This document shows positions 7,885-16,768 of a stretch of DNA of 64,000 nt, piece by piece. The notes under the pieces were generated by a model that made no database searches, was not told where the DNA came from, and was given only the letters and a program-made list of their open reading frames with translations. This DNA comes from UBA5066 sp046331465. GTDB taxonomy: Bacteria > Acidobacteriota > Thermoanaerobaculia > UBA5066. Location: assembly GCA_046331465.1 (NCBI GenBank), contig JAXLQV010000002.1, positions 868,001 to 932,000 of the forward strand, in the 5' to 3' direction. Position numbers and translations under genes: made by a program. How positions within the stretch are numbered: position 1 is the stretch's first letter; each line of letters begins with the position of its first letter.

Positions 7885-8673
7885 ATGTGCGAAACTCCAG
7901 CCGTGCCCCGCCCCTCCTCGTGCCGCCTCGTCTCCGGGACGCCCGGCGCCGTCTTCTTCAAGCCGGCCGGCATTCCGACGCGCGAGCTGACCGAGGTCGT
8001 CATGTCGCTCGACGAGTTCGAGGCGATCCGGCTGGCGGATCGGGAAGGGCTGTACCAGGAGGAGGCCGCGGGACGGATGGGGATCTCGCGGACCACCTTC
8101 GGGCGCATCCTCGAGTCGGCGCACCGGAAGGTGGCCGAGGTCCTCGCGGGCGGGCGATGCCTGCGTCTCGAAGGCGGACACGTCCACCCCGCGGAATCGG
8201 AGCCGCTCCGGTCCGTCTCTCCCCGTCAGAAGGAGACCCTCGTGAACATCTGCATTCCCGTCACCGCCGACCGCGGGCTCGAGAGCCCCGTTTCCGGCCA
8301 CTTCGGCTCCGCTCCCATCTTCATGCTCGTCGACGCCCAGACGCGCCAGGCGAAGGCCCTCACGAACACCCGCGCGGTCCACGAGCACGGCGCCTGCCGC
8401 CCGCTCGACGCCCTCGCCGGGCACGAGATCGACGCCCTCGTCGTCGGCGGCATCGGCGCCGGCGCGCTGATGAAGCTGCAGGGGGCGGGCATCCGCGTCT
8501 TCCGCGCCACCGCTCCCACCGTCGCTGGCTGCCTCGATGCGTTCGCGAAGAACGAGGTCGAGGAGATCGGGCCGGGGGGCGCCTGCGGCCGTCACGGGCA
8601 CGGGCACGACGAAGAGCACGACCACGGCCGGCACGGGCACGGCCACCCGGCCGAGCTTCCGACCCGGAGCTGA
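7885..8673 (+). CDS. DUF134 HTH protein fused to NifX/NifB-like iron-molybdenum cofactor-binding domain
   Basis: 262 residues from ATG 7885. The GTG at 7903 gives the family's usual (M)PRPxxCRxV beginning and is an equally good start. The DUF134 domain (about residues 7-95) carries a sigma-70 region 4-like helix-turn-helix (EEAAGRMGISRTTFGRIL). A dinitrogenase iron-molybdenum cofactor-binding domain follows (about 115-225; IPVTADRG, SGHFG, HGACRPLDAL, VVGGIGAGA). The end is a histidine-rich tail with GHGH repeats that could bind nickel, zinc or copper. The two domains are usually separate neighbouring genes, so the protein looks like a cofactor- or metal-responsive regulator. No nitrogenase genes are nearby. 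Confidence 0.8.
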   Translation: MCETPAVPRPSSCRLVSGTPGAVFFKPAGIPTRELTEVVMSLDEFEAIRLADREGLYQEEAAGRMGISRTTFGRILESAHRKVAEVLAGGRCLRLEGGHVHPAESEPLRSVSPRQKETLVNICIPVTADRGLESPVSGHFGSAPIFMLVDAQTRQAKALTNTRAVHEHGACRPLDALAGHEIDALVVGGIGAGALMKLQGAGIRVFRATAPTVAGCLDAFAKNEVEEIGPGGACGRHGHGHDEEHDHGRHGHGHPAELPTRS

Positions 8674-8717
8674 GCCTCCGGCAGAATCGCCCCCGGAATC
8701 CCTTCCTGGAGGGCCGG

Positions 8718-10118
8718 ATGGAAACCGAGTCGTCGCGGCGAGTTCCCGACTGGTCGAACCTCGAGGCGGTCTTCGAGTCGCTCGGGCGCGCCCTCGTCGT
8801 CCTCGACGAGCGCTTCGTCATCATCCGCGCGAGCCACTCCCTCGACCGGATGGCAGGGGCCGGAGTCTCCGTCTCGGTGATCGGTCAGCCCGTCGAGTCG
8901 CTCTTCGGCCCGCGCCTCTTCGGTCCCGAGGAGACCCTCCGGGAATCGCTCCGGCTCGGCCGGCGCGAGGAGGGGCGGCGGGGAGTGCTCCGGTGCGGCA
9001 AGGACGTCGCGCGCCTCGTCTCGGTCACGACGACGCCGCTCGCCGAGGGAGTCGTGAGCGCCTGCGACCCGCGGGCGCGCTACCTCGTCGTCCTCCGCCC
9101 CGCGGAGGACGACGACACGATCCTCCAGAGCGCGCTCGTCTCGCACGGCCTCGTCGCCCGCTCCCCGCAGATGCTCCGGATCGTCCACCTCGTCGAGTCG
9201 CTCCACGGGAGCGACGCGAACGTCCTCATCACGGGCGAGAGCGGGACCGGCAAGGAGGTCCTCGCGCGGGCGCTTCACGCCCACTCGCCGCGCAGCGCCG
9301 GCCCGTTCGTCGCCGTGAGCTGCGCGGCGCTCCCGGGCGACCTCCTCGAGACGGAGCTCTTCGGGCACGTGCGGGGCGCGTTCACGGGCGCGGTCCGCGA
9401 CCGCGTCGGACGGCTCGAGCTCGCGCAGGGGGGGACGCTCTTCCTCGACGAGGCGGGCGAGATCCCGCTCCCCGTCCAGGTGAAGCTCCTCCGCGTCCTT
9501 CAGGAGCGTGTCTTCGAGCGGGTCGGCGAGAGCTCGCCGCGCCCGCTCGACGCCCGCATCGTCGCCGCGACGAACCGCGACCCGAAGGAGGCGATCCGGG
9601 AAGGGCGCCTCCGCGAGGACCTCTACTACCGCCTCCGCGTCGTCCCGATCCACGTCCCGCCGCTCCGCGAGAGGCCCCAGGACGTCGAGCTCATCGCCCG
9701 CTACCTCCTGGCGAGGATCGGCGGCCGGGCGGGACGGGCCGTCCAGCTCTCGCCCGACACGCTCGCCGCCCTCGAACGCTACAGCTGGCCGGGGAACGTG
9801 CGCGAGCTCGAGAACGCGCTCGAGTACGCCGTCGCGCTCGGGCGCGGCCAGACGGTCCAGCTCGAGGACCTCCCGCCGGAGATCCGCGCGCCCGAGACCC
9901 ACGCGGCGGAAGCCCAGTGGAACGGACGGCGGGGGTCGGAGCGGCGTCCTGCCGCTTCGCCCGACGCCGCCCCGCGGACCGTCGACCCCGACGAGGCGCC
10001 GATCCGCGCCGCGCTCGAGCGGAACCTCTGGAACCGGTCGAAGGCGGCGGACGAGCTCGGGATGAGCCGGACGAAGCTCTGGCGGCGGATGCGGGAGCTG
10101 AAGATCGGCCTTCGCTGA
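8718..10118 (+). CDS. Sigma-54 transcriptional activator with PAS-like input (paralogue 1)
   Basis: 466 residues from ATG 8718 with GGAGGG upstream. A PAS-like sensory region (about residues 12-125) includes two cysteines, in LRCG and SACDPRAR, that are also present in the paralogue at 45265-46653. The AAA+ domain has GESGTGKE (about 172-179) and GAFTGA, and a Fis-type HTH closes the protein (SKAADELGMSRTKLWRRM). There is no REC domain, so it probably senses a cytoplasmic signal directly; the shared cysteines suggest redox or metal. Its targets are not evident; cytochrome bd and the DUF134-NifX gene are adjacent. Confidence 0.88.
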   Translation: METESSRRVPDWSNLEAVFESLGRALVVLDERFVIIRASHSLDRMAGAGVSVSVIGQPVESLFGPRLFGPEETLRESLRLGRREEGRRGVLRCGKDVARLVSVTTTPLAEGVVSACDPRARYLVVLRPAEDDDTILQSALVSHGLVARSPQMLRIVHLVESLHGSDANVLITGESGTGKEVLARALHAHSPRSAGPFVAVSCAALPGDLLETELFGHVRGAFTGAVRDRVGRLELAQGGTLFLDEAGEIPLPVQVKLLRVLQERVFERVGESSPRPLDARIVAATNRDPKEAIREGRLREDLYYRLRVVPIHVPPLRERPQDVELIARYLLARIGGRAGRAVQLSPDTLAALERYSWPGNVRELENALEYAVALGRGQTVQLEDLPPEIRAPETHAAEAQWNGRRGSERRPAASPDAAPRTVDPDEAPIRAALERNLWNRSKAADELGMSRTKLWRRMRELKIGLR

Positions 10119-10131
10119 CCCATCGTCCGCG

Positions 10132-10168
10132 CCGTACCGGCGTCGCCGACGCCGGCGAGGCCGTACGG
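10132..10168. terminator. Bidirectional hairpin between sigma-54 activator and cydB
   Basis: The core CCGGCGTC (10137-10144) pairs with GACGCCGG (10148-10155). Outer CCGTAC and GTACGG segments can extend it. It lies between two convergent genes. Confidence 0.55.
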
Positions 10169-10191
10169 GCAGGGGAGGGACGCGACGAGCG

Positions 10192-11220
10192 TCAGTAGCT
10201 CTGCTCCCCGAGCTTCACCTTCCCGCGGAAGGTCCGGTAGATGATCCCGGAGTAGGTCACGACGAAGGGCATCCCGACGGCGGCGATGACCAGCATGATG
10301 CCGAGGGTCTTCGGGCTCGAGGCCGCGTTCCAGATCGTCACGGAACGCGAAGGGTCGCCCGCGGACGTCACGAGGTTCGGGTAGAGCGCGAGGCCGAAGA
10401 GGGCGACGAGGCCGGCGATGACGCCGCCCGAGGAGAGGAAGGCGAGCCCGGGCCGGTCGCGGTAGAGGCAGCGCGAGACGTTCGCGACGGCGAGGACGGT
10501 GCCGACGACGACCACCACCGCCCAAGGGAAGCGCCGGAAGTTCTCGGTCGCCCGCGGGATGAAGGCGACGGTCGCGATCGTCGTGAGCATGAACGTGACC
10601 ATGAAGAGGCCCCACGACCGCCACATCCACTCGCGCAGCCGCTGCTGGAACTCCCCTTCGGTCTTCAGGTAGAGGAAGAGACCCCCGTGCATCGCGAAGA
10701 GCGAGACCGTCATCGCCCCGACGAGGAGCGGGTAGGGGCCGAGCTGGCCGAGGACCGTGCCGGTGAAGTTGCCGGCTCCGTCGAGAGGGACTCCGATCAT
10801 CGCGTTCCCGACGGCGACGCCGAAGAGGAGCGTGGCGGTGAAGGAGCCGCCGAAGAACGCCCAGTCCCAGAAGCGGCGCCACGCGGCGGACTCCATCTTC
10901 GACCGGAACTCCATCGACACGGCGCGGGAGATGAGCGCGACGAGGAGGAGCATGAAGGCGGTGTAGAAGCCCGAGAAGACCGACGCGTACGCCTCGGGGA
11001 ACGCCGCGAAGAGGGCGCCGCCGAAGGTGACGAGCCAGACCTCGTTGCCGTCCCAGAGGGGCCCGATCGAGTTCATCGAGATCCGCCGCTCGAGGTCGTT
11101 GCGGGGGACGAACGGGTGGAGGATCCCGACGCCGAGGTCGAAGCCGTCGAGGAGGGCGTAGCCGGCGAGGAGGACCCCCTCGAGGACGAACCAGGTGACG
11201 CAGAGAGCTTCGTACGACAT
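10192..11220 (-). CDS. cydB: Cytochrome bd quinol oxidase subunit II
   Basis: 342-residue, roughly eight-helix membrane subunit of cytochrome bd. The N-terminus LLAGYALLDGFDLGVGIL and the GPLWDGNEVWLV segment (about residues 53-64) are CydB signatures that pack against CydA hemes. It follows cydA by 10 bases, so the pair is one operon. The enzyme oxidises quinol and reduces oxygen to water at low oxygen or under stress without pumping protons. Confidence 0.95.
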   Translation of the reverse strand: MSYEALCVTWFVLEGVLLAGYALLDGFDLGVGILHPFVPRNDLERRISMNSIGPLWDGNEVWLVTFGGALFAAFPEAYASVFSGFYTAFMLLLVALISRAVSMEFRSKMESAAWRRFWDWAFFGGSFTATLLFGVAVGNAMIGVPLDGAGNFTGTVLGQLGPYPLLVGAMTVSLFAMHGGLFLYLKTEGEFQQRLREWMWRSWGLFMVTFMLTTIATVAFIPRATENFRRFPWAVVVVVGTVLAVANVSRCLYRDRPGLAFLSSGGVIAGLVALFGLALYPNLVTSAGDPSRSVTIWNAASSPKTLGIMLVIAAVGMPFVVTYSGIIYRTFRGKVKLGEQSY

Positions 11221-11230
11221 GGCCGCCCCC

Positions 11231-12754
11231 TCAGCCCCGGTCCTCGCCGCCGGTCATGCGGCCCTCGTGGACGGCCCTGAGGCCGGCGGCCTCGAGCGCG
11301 CCGTCTGGGGTCGCTGTCGCGGGCAGGTGCGCTTCGTCCGGCCCGTGCTTGATCTTCCTGTCGAGGACGAAGACCCAGACCGCACCGAGCGCGAGGTAGA
11401 TGAGGCCGAACCCGACGAGCGAGCCGAGGACCTGGCCAGCGCTCACGTTCGGGCTCGCGGCGTCGAGCGTGCGGAGCCCCTCGCGCTCGTCGTAGACGAC
11501 GTGCCCGGCCGGGCCGACGACGAGGTCCGAGCCGTCGGCGGTCCAGGTCACCTTCGGGTGGACGATCCACGGCTGGCGTCCCACTTCGGCCGCGACCCAG
11601 CCGAGCTCGTTGCCGGCGATCGGGAGGATGACGGCGGGGACGAAGCACCAGAGGAGCCACCGGGTCTGGTAGAGCGTGCCGCGCCACCGAAGGAAGGCGG
11701 CGAGGAGGGTCAGGGCGACGAAGAGCGTCCCGAGCCCGACCATCGCGTGGTAGCTCTGGAAGCTGATCCCGACCGGCGGGCGGTCCTCGGGACGGAAGCG
11801 GTCGAGGCCGACGACGGCCGTCGACGCGTCTCCGTGGAGGAGGAGCCCGAGGCCACCGGGGACGGCGACGCCGTACCTCACCTTCTGCGCCGCGTCGTCG
11901 GGCACGCCGAAGAGGTTCAGGTCTGCGGGGCCGGTCCGGTAGTGCCCCTCGAAGGCCGCGAGCTTCGCCGGCTGGTGCCGGTAGACGGCCCCCGCCTGGC
12001 CGTGCCCGGAGACGAACATCGCGAGCGCGGAGACCGCGGCGAGCGCGAGACCGCCGTCGAAGGAGCGGCGGGCGAACTCCGTGTGGCGTCCCTTCAGCAG
12101 GTACCAGGCCGCGATCGACATGACGAAGAAGGCGCCGACGAGGAAGGCCCCGATCCAGACGTGGACGAGGCGGTGGACGGTGGACGGGTTGAAGACGAGC
12201 GCCCAGAAGTCGACGATCTCGGCGCGGAAGACCGGTTGTCCGTCCTTGAGGAGCGGCACGCCGTTCCTCAGGACCGGTACGACGTGGTGGCCCGCCGGCG
12301 TCTGCTGCCAGCTGTTCGCGACGACGATCCAGACCGAGGAGAAGATCGAGCCGAGGGAGACCATGAGCGTCGCGAAGAAGTGCATCTTCGGCCCGACGCG
12401 GTCCCAGCCGAAGACGAGGACGGCGAGGAAGCCGGACTCGAGGAAGAAGGCGAAGATCCCCTCGGCCGCGAGCGCCGAGCCGAAGACGTCGCCGACGAAT
12501 CGCGAGTAGGTCGCCCAGTTCGTCCCGAACTGGAACTCCATGACGATCCCGGTCGCGACCCCGATCGCGAAGTTCAGCGCGAAGACCTTCGTCCAGAAGC
12601 GGGCGGCGGTCTCGTAGATCGGGTCGCGCGTCCGGAGGAAGCCCGCTTCGAGCCAGACGAGGACGACGCCGAGGCCGATCGTCAGGGGCGGAAAGATGTA
12701 GTGGAACCCGATGCTGACCGCGAACTGGATCCGCGAGAGGAGAACGACGTCCAT
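11231..12754 (-). CDS. cydA: Cytochrome bd quinol oxidase subunit I
   Basis: 507 residues. The heme d axial histidine is H18 (IGFHYIFPPL), the heme b558 histidine lies in STVHRLVH, and the quinol-site region reads SFQSYHAMVGLG. The Q-loop is short, as in cyanide-insensitive (CIO-type) bd oxidases rather than the long-loop E. coli form. It sits directly upstream of cydB. The promoter should lie in 12755-12906; a GCGAAACC element there resembles the -35 of the bufferin-locus promoters but lacks the -10. Confidence 0.95.
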   Translation of the reverse strand: MDVVLLSRIQFAVSIGFHYIFPPLTIGLGVVLVWLEAGFLRTRDPIYETAARFWTKVFALNFAIGVATGIVMEFQFGTNWATYSRFVGDVFGSALAAEGIFAFFLESGFLAVLVFGWDRVGPKMHFFATLMVSLGSIFSSVWIVVANSWQQTPAGHHVVPVLRNGVPLLKDGQPVFRAEIVDFWALVFNPSTVHRLVHVWIGAFLVGAFFVMSIAAWYLLKGRHTEFARRSFDGGLALAAVSALAMFVSGHGQAGAVYRHQPAKLAAFEGHYRTGPADLNLFGVPDDAAQKVRYGVAVPGGLGLLLHGDASTAVVGLDRFRPEDRPPVGISFQSYHAMVGLGTLFVALTLLAAFLRWRGTLYQTRWLLWCFVPAVILPIAGNELGWVAAEVGRQPWIVHPKVTWTADGSDLVVGPAGHVVYDEREGLRTLDAASPNVSAGQVLGSLVGFGLIYLALGAVWVFVLDRKIKHGPDEAHLPATATPDGALEAAGLRAVHEGRMTGGEDRG

Positions 12755-12906
12755 CTGGAACCTCCGGGCACGGCAGCGTCGCCTCCAGAGAGGTCCCGCG
12801 TCGAGTGATCGGGGAAGGCGACCTCGTCGAGAGGTTTCGCACGGGCGCTCGCCGCGGTCAACTGCGAAGGACGCCGCGAGAGGAGATCGCAGCGGAGCTC
12901 AGAGAG

Positions 12907-12934
12907 ACGGGGCGGCCCTGCTGGACCGCCCCGT
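12907..12934 (-). terminator. Hairpin terminator after FadL-like gene
   Basis: ACGGGGCGG (12907-12915) pairs perfectly with CCGCCCCGT (12926-12934) around a 10-base loop, 28 bases beyond the stop of the outer-membrane gene, and is followed on that strand by a CTCTCT run. It insulates cydAB. Confidence 0.65.
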
Positions 12935-12962
12935 ACGCCGGGAATCGCGAGAGGCGGACGCC

Positions 12963-14225
12963 TCAGAACCCGAAGGAGAAGCCGATCTCGCCCTCCCACT
13001 GGTCCATGGTGAGCTTGATCGTCTGCTGGCCGGGGGCCTCGAGGGGGTTCGGCCCCTCGACGGAGTTGGAGAAGGCGCGCATGAGGGCGAAGTGGAGCTT
13101 CGTCTTGTCGGACAGGAGGGTCGAGACGCCGACGGTGGCGTGGTCCTGGATGACGCCGGGCGCGAGGATGTTGAAGAGGACCTCGCTCTCCTGGACCGGG
13201 TTGTCGCAGTGGGCGTAGCCGGCGCGGAGGGTGAGGCTGGGGTTGACCTCCCACTGGACGCCGATCTTGAAGACGGTGACGTCCTTCCAGCCGAAGCCGG
13301 CGCCGTTGTCGGCGCCGAGGGGGGCCTGCATCAGGTTGGGGAGCATCGGGTTGCCGACGGAGGCGACCTTGCTGTAGTAGATCTCCTGGACGTCGGCGGC
13401 GATGGAGACGCAATCGGAGGGGAAGACGGCGATGCCGACGGTCCAGTTCTCGGGGATGTCGAAGTCACCCTGCTCGGCGAAGAGGCCGGCGTACTCCTTG
13501 AACTCGCCCATGGCGATCTTGGTCTGGTAGGAGGCGCCGACGCCGAGGTGCTCGCCGAACTTGCCGTGGTAGCCGATGCGGGCGCCGAAGCCGGTGGAGG
13601 TGGACTTGCCGTTGTTCGTCAGGTTGGCGGGGTCCGAGGAGAACATCGAGAAGGCGCCGAGGCCCTTCGCCTCGAAACTCTGCCAGCCGAAGATCGGGGA
13701 GACGCCGATCGCCTGGTGCTTCGCGAACTCCCAGGTGAACGAGGGGGCGACGAACGCCTGCATCAGGTTGATGCCGGTCGGCGACTGCCCGAACACCTTG
13801 TTGGGGTAGTTCGTGTTCATGCCGCCGTTGCCGTAGATGGCGAGGCCGAGGTGGAACTGGTCGGAGAGGTGCCAGGCGCCGGCGATGCTGGGCATGACGA
13901 AGCCGGTGGAGTGGCTCTCCCAGGTGCCGGGGGCGAGGCCGAAGGTACCCGGATATCCCGACGGGTTCCCCGATACCGAGTACTCGCGGTTCGGGGCGAA
14001 GAGGGCGACGCCGACGTCGTAGCCCTTCACGAAGGCGATCGTGGCGGGGTTGGTGGCGCTGGCGAGGGTGCTCAGGTGGAGCGCCTGGCCGGCGCCGGCC
14101 ATCCCCTTGTACGGGGTGCCGTAGCCGAGGGAGAAGTAGCCGTCCGTCGCCGCCGCGCTCCCCGCAACGAGGCCGACCATCAGGGTCGCGGCCTGGGCCA
14201 CCCGGTTTCTGGACATGATCTTCAC
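12963..14225 (-). CDS. OmpP1/FadL/TodX-family outer membrane transporter
   Basis: 420 residues. A GTG start at 14225 has AAGGAA upstream; an ATG three codons later is possible. A signal peptide precedes ATDGYFSLGYG. The family marker follows: a hatch with an NPA motif (SATNPATIAF), many alternating beta-strands, and a terminal phenylalanine (IGFSFGF) as required for Bam-dependent insertion. FadL relatives pass hydrophobic molecules such as fatty acids or aromatics through a lateral opening. It lies behind the octaheme cytochrome/YeeE cluster, but a hairpin at 14265-14284 separates them, so shared function is uncertain. Confidence 0.88.
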   Translation of the reverse strand: MKIMSRNRVAQAATLMVGLVAGSAAATDGYFSLGYGTPYKGMAGAGQALHLSTLASATNPATIAFVKGYDVGVALFAPNREYSVSGNPSGYPGTFGLAPGTWESHSTGFVMPSIAGAWHLSDQFHLGLAIYGNGGMNTNYPNKVFGQSPTGINLMQAFVAPSFTWEFAKHQAIGVSPIFGWQSFEAKGLGAFSMFSSDPANLTNNGKSTSTGFGARIGYHGKFGEHLGVGASYQTKIAMGEFKEYAGLFAEQGDFDIPENWTVGIAVFPSDCVSIAADVQEIYYSKVASVGNPMLPNLMQAPLGADNGAGFGWKDVTVFKIGVQWEVNPSLTLRAGYAHCDNPVQESEVLFNILAPGVIQDHATVGVSTLLSDKTKLHFALMRAFSNSVEGPNPLEAPGQQTIKLTMDQWEGEIGFSFGF

Positions 14226-14264
14226 TCTCTTTCCTTCAGCTGCTTCTCGCAGCCGCTTCCGTTT

Positions 14265-14284
14265 CCCGGGGCATCCACCCCGGG
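14265..14284 (-). terminator. Short hairpin between YeeE-rhodanese and FadL genes
   Basis: CCCGGGG (14265-14271) and CCCCGGG (14278-14284) form a 7-base-pair stem with a CATCCA loop in the 114-base gap. There is no T-run, so it could be a weak terminator or a leader structure. Confidence 0.4.
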
Positions 14285-14339
14285 CAAGGACGTTCTGAGC
14301 TGGAGCTTCGAGTCGCCGGCGTCCGTCGCCGACGCGCCG

Positions 14340-15533
14340 TCAGCAGCCTCCCTGGACCTTCTTGACCTTCTTAGGCGCGGCCTTCCCCGCAGCCTGCTCG
14401 AGCCGGACCCGCTCGGCGAGCGCGATGCGCGCCTGCTCGCGGAAGCGCTCGACGACGGGGGCGAAGCGCCCCTCGCCTTCCGGAGGCACGGGGGAGAGGA
14501 CGGTACGCTCGAACTCGGGCCAGCCCCCCTCGAGGTAGGCCACGTTCTCGAATCCGGTCTCGACGAGGAGGAAGGCGGCGGTCTTCGCCTCGGCCTCGGT
14601 CCCGCCTACGAGGACCTTCTTCACCAGGCGCTGGGAGAACGTGCTCCGCCATTCCCGGCCGAGCACATCGCCCGCGGGGACGGCGATCGTCCCGGGGAGC
14701 GGATGCGCCTTCCTCGCGGTCTCGGGGCGCAGGTCGACGACGCGGAGATGCGGGTCGCGGTCGAGGATCCGGAAGGCGAGCTCGTCGGGCGTCATCGGCC
14801 GGACGGCGTGGTGCGGGACGTACCCGGGAGCGTTCACCTTCGCGACGAGCCGGTCGTTCCGGCTCGGGAGGACGGCAGCGAGCGCGGCGACGGCCAGGAG
14901 GAGAGCGCCGGCGACGACGTGCTTCCTCACGGGAAAGAGCCGCGACGGGGCCGTCCCGGGGGCGACCTTCCTCTCGACGATGCCGCCCGCGACGAAGGCG
15001 AGGACGGCGGCCCCGGCGAGGAGGAGGACGAAGAGGCCCGGGGAGACCTTCAGCGACTCGTAGACCTTCGCGGGGCCGAGGGAGGTCGAGTCGGCGAACG
15101 CCGCGAAGCGGGGGAAGAGCTCGGCGTAGCCGAAGATCCCCAGGAAGCTCCCGCCGACGAAGGCCATCGCGTCGACCTTCCCGATCGCGACCGCGCAGAC
15201 GCTCGTCCCGGGGCAGAACCCCCCGAAGAGGAAGCCGAGGCCCATCAGGACGCCCCCGACGATCGCCGGGTAGAGCCAGGTGGGGTTGACGAAGATCGCG
15301 GTGAGGTCGAGGAGCCCTCCCGCCGCGAGGAGAAGGACGCCCACGGCGGCCGTGACGGCGGCCGTGAAGAAGACGCGGAGGACCGTCAGGTCGTAGCCGT
15401 AGAAGACGCCGACGAGCCGGCGCGACGAGGAGAAGCCGGCCTGCTCGAGGACGAAGCCGAAGAGGAATCCGAGCGCGAGGGCGACGACGAGGTTGAGCTG
15501 GTCGGAGATCAGGTCCGGGACGAACGGGCCCAC
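14340..15533 (-). CDS. YeeE/YedE sulfur-compound transporter fused to a cysteine-less rhodanese-like domain
   Basis: 397 residues. The N-terminal two thirds (about 1-235) is a YeeE/YedE membrane domain with the conserved cysteine loop GGFCPGTSVCA, which in the thiosulfate transporter TsuA relays the substrate through cysteines. Residues about 255-350 form a rhodanese-like domain (VVDLRPE, LPGTIAVPAGD, YLEGGWPEF). The position of the catalytic cysteine reads VLVGGTEAEA, so persulfide transfer is not expected. The protein ends in a lone GGC cysteine. It pairs with the second YeeE/YedE gene 4 bases upstream. Confidence 0.85.
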   Translation of the reverse strand: MGPFVPDLISDQLNLVVALALGFLFGFVLEQAGFSSSRRLVGVFYGYDLTVLRVFFTAAVTAAVGVLLLAAGGLLDLTAIFVNPTWLYPAIVGGVLMGLGFLFGGFCPGTSVCAVAIGKVDAMAFVGGSFLGIFGYAELFPRFAAFADSTSLGPAKVYESLKVSPGLFVLLLAGAAVLAFVAGGIVERKVAPGTAPSRLFPVRKHVVAGALLLAVAALAAVLPSRNDRLVAKVNAPGYVPHHAVRPMTPDELAFRILDRDPHLRVVDLRPETARKAHPLPGTIAVPAGDVLGREWRSTFSQRLVKKVLVGGTEAEAKTAAFLLVETGFENVAYLEGGWPEFERTVLSPVPPEGEGRFAPVVERFREQARIALAERVRLEQAAGKAAPKKVKKVQGGC

Positions 15534-15537
15534 GGGC

Positions 15538-16068
15538 TCACCTCCCCGCCTTCGCGCCGAGCCAGAGAGATCGTGTGAACCACGCGAAGAGGAACCCGCT
15601 GCCGAAGATCGCGAGCATCGTGACGAAGCCGGCGACGGAGAGGACCGCCATGCCGCTCAGGGCCGCGCCGCTCGTGCAGCCGCGCGCGAGCTGGGCCCCG
15701 GCGCCGAAGAGGGCGCCGCCGAGGGCGGCGAAGAGGAGCCGCCCCGTCACGGAGACGCGCGGCCCCCGCTCCGTGACGAGCTTCAGCCGGTCGGCGGTGA
15801 GGCCCGAGACGAACGCGCCGAGGAGGACGCCGAGGACCTCGAAGACGAGCCAGCCCTTGAGCGGGGCCTCGTGCCCCGGGGCGAGCAGCTTCGAGTAGAA
15901 GGGGTTCGCCGCGGCGTGCTGCGGGGCCACCGCGCCGACGCCGGCGACGACGACGTTCTTGACGGCTCCGCTCGCGCCGAGGCCGCGCCCGGTGACGAAG
16001 ATCGTCAGGAGGAGGACGAGGCCGAGGAGGAATCCAGCCAGGTAGGGGTTCATGTGCTTTTCGTTCAT
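15538..16068 (-). CDS. YeeE/YedE-family transporter subunit
   Basis: 176-residue membrane protein with the YeeE/YedE cysteine motif ARGCTSGAALSG near residue 128. Together with the following gene it resembles two-gene PmpA/PmpB-type importers of thiosulfate or related sulfur compounds. The ATG at 16053 is an alternative start. It lies 10 bases downstream of the cytochrome b gene in the octaheme cytochrome operon, which suggests supply of a sulfur or selenium oxyanion or removal of a reduced product. Confidence 0.85.
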   Translation of the reverse strand: MNEKHMNPYLAGFLLGLVLLLTIFVTGRGLGASGAVKNVVVAGVGAVAPQHAAANPFYSKLLAPGHEAPLKGWLVFEVLGVLLGAFVSGLTADRLKLVTERGPRVSVTGRLLFAALGGALFGAGAQLARGCTSGAALSGMAVLSVAGFVTMLAIFGSGFLFAWFTRSLWLGAKAGR

Positions 16069-16078
16069 GGTGACGTCC

Positions 16079-16768
16079 TCAGCAGGCGGGGGAGGCGGCG
16101 TCGGAAGCGGCTTCGACGGCGGCGTCCGGAGCGGCGGGAGCGCCGGCGGCCGCGTGGGGCCCGTCGTGCATCTCCTCCCACCCCGTCACCATGGCCTTCA
16201 GGTTCGACGTCAGCGTGTGGCCGGTCGTCGTCAGGTAGACGTGCGCGACGAGGAAGCAGAGGACGGCGAAGGCGCCGACGGTGTGGGCGAGGGCGATCGG
16301 CTGGAGGGCCGACACGTCGAGCGCGAGGACGTCGTACTTCTGCGGGTAGCGGTAGAACATGTAGAGGAGGCCCGAGATCCAGATCAGGGGGAGGATCACG
16401 AGCTTCAGCCCCGCGTAGACGATCTTCTGGAGCGGGTTCAGCTTCCGCTGCCTCGTCTTCCGCGTCGGGTGGGGAGCGTCCTGGAAGATGCCGAAGAGGT
16501 AGTACTCCGCCTGGGCCCGCAGGTTCTCCCACGTCGGGACGTACTGGCGCCACTCGTCGGTCGTGAAGTGCCAGAAGACGGCGAAGGCGATCAGGACGAG
16601 GAACGACCACGCGGCGAAGTTGTGGAAGCGAACCGCCTGCTCGTAGCCGAAGAAGCGGATCGAGCCGTGGATCTCGAAGCCGGTGAGGGCGAGGAAGAGG
16701 ATCAGGAACGACTGCGCCCAGTGCCAGAAGCGGCCGAAGGCGGGGTAGACGTACTCGCGGTTCATCAC
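16079..16768 (-). CDS. Cytochrome b membrane subunit (b561/HydC-like)
   Basis: 229-residue four-helix cytochrome b. Candidate heme histidines lie in FWHWAQ (helix 1), RFHNF (helix 2), FWHFTT, LAHTVG and VAHVYL (helix 4), the pattern of diheme quinol-linked b subunits of formate dehydrogenase or thiosulfate reductase. The start overlaps the octaheme cytochrome stop by 4 bases (ATGA), so the two are translated together. It should pass electrons from the quinol pool to the periplasmic octaheme protein. The alanine-rich tail after residue 200 is probably unstructured. Confidence 0.85.
   Translation of the reverse strand: MMNREYVYPAFGRFWHWAQSFLILFLALTGFEIHGSIRFFGYEQAVRFHNFAAWSFLVLIAFAVFWHFTTDEWRQYVPTWENLRAQAEYYLFGIFQDAPHPTRKTRQRKLNPLQKIVYAGLKLVILPLIWISGLLYMFYRYPQKYDVLALDVSALQPIALAHTVGAFAVLCFLVAHVYLTTTGHTLTSNLKAMVTGWEEMHDGPHAAAGAPAAPDAAVEAASDAASPAC

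Noticed and set aside
8501..8673. Tandem GGGCACGGGC-like repeats
   Set aside because: They encode the histidine/glycine-rich tail of the DUF134-NifX protein and are explained by codon bias, not by a DNA-level repeat element.
12832..12841. GCGAAACC upstream of cydA resembling the bufferin-locus -35
   Set aside because: No GCATC-like -10 at 14-15 bases, so it is not counted as a member of the motif set.
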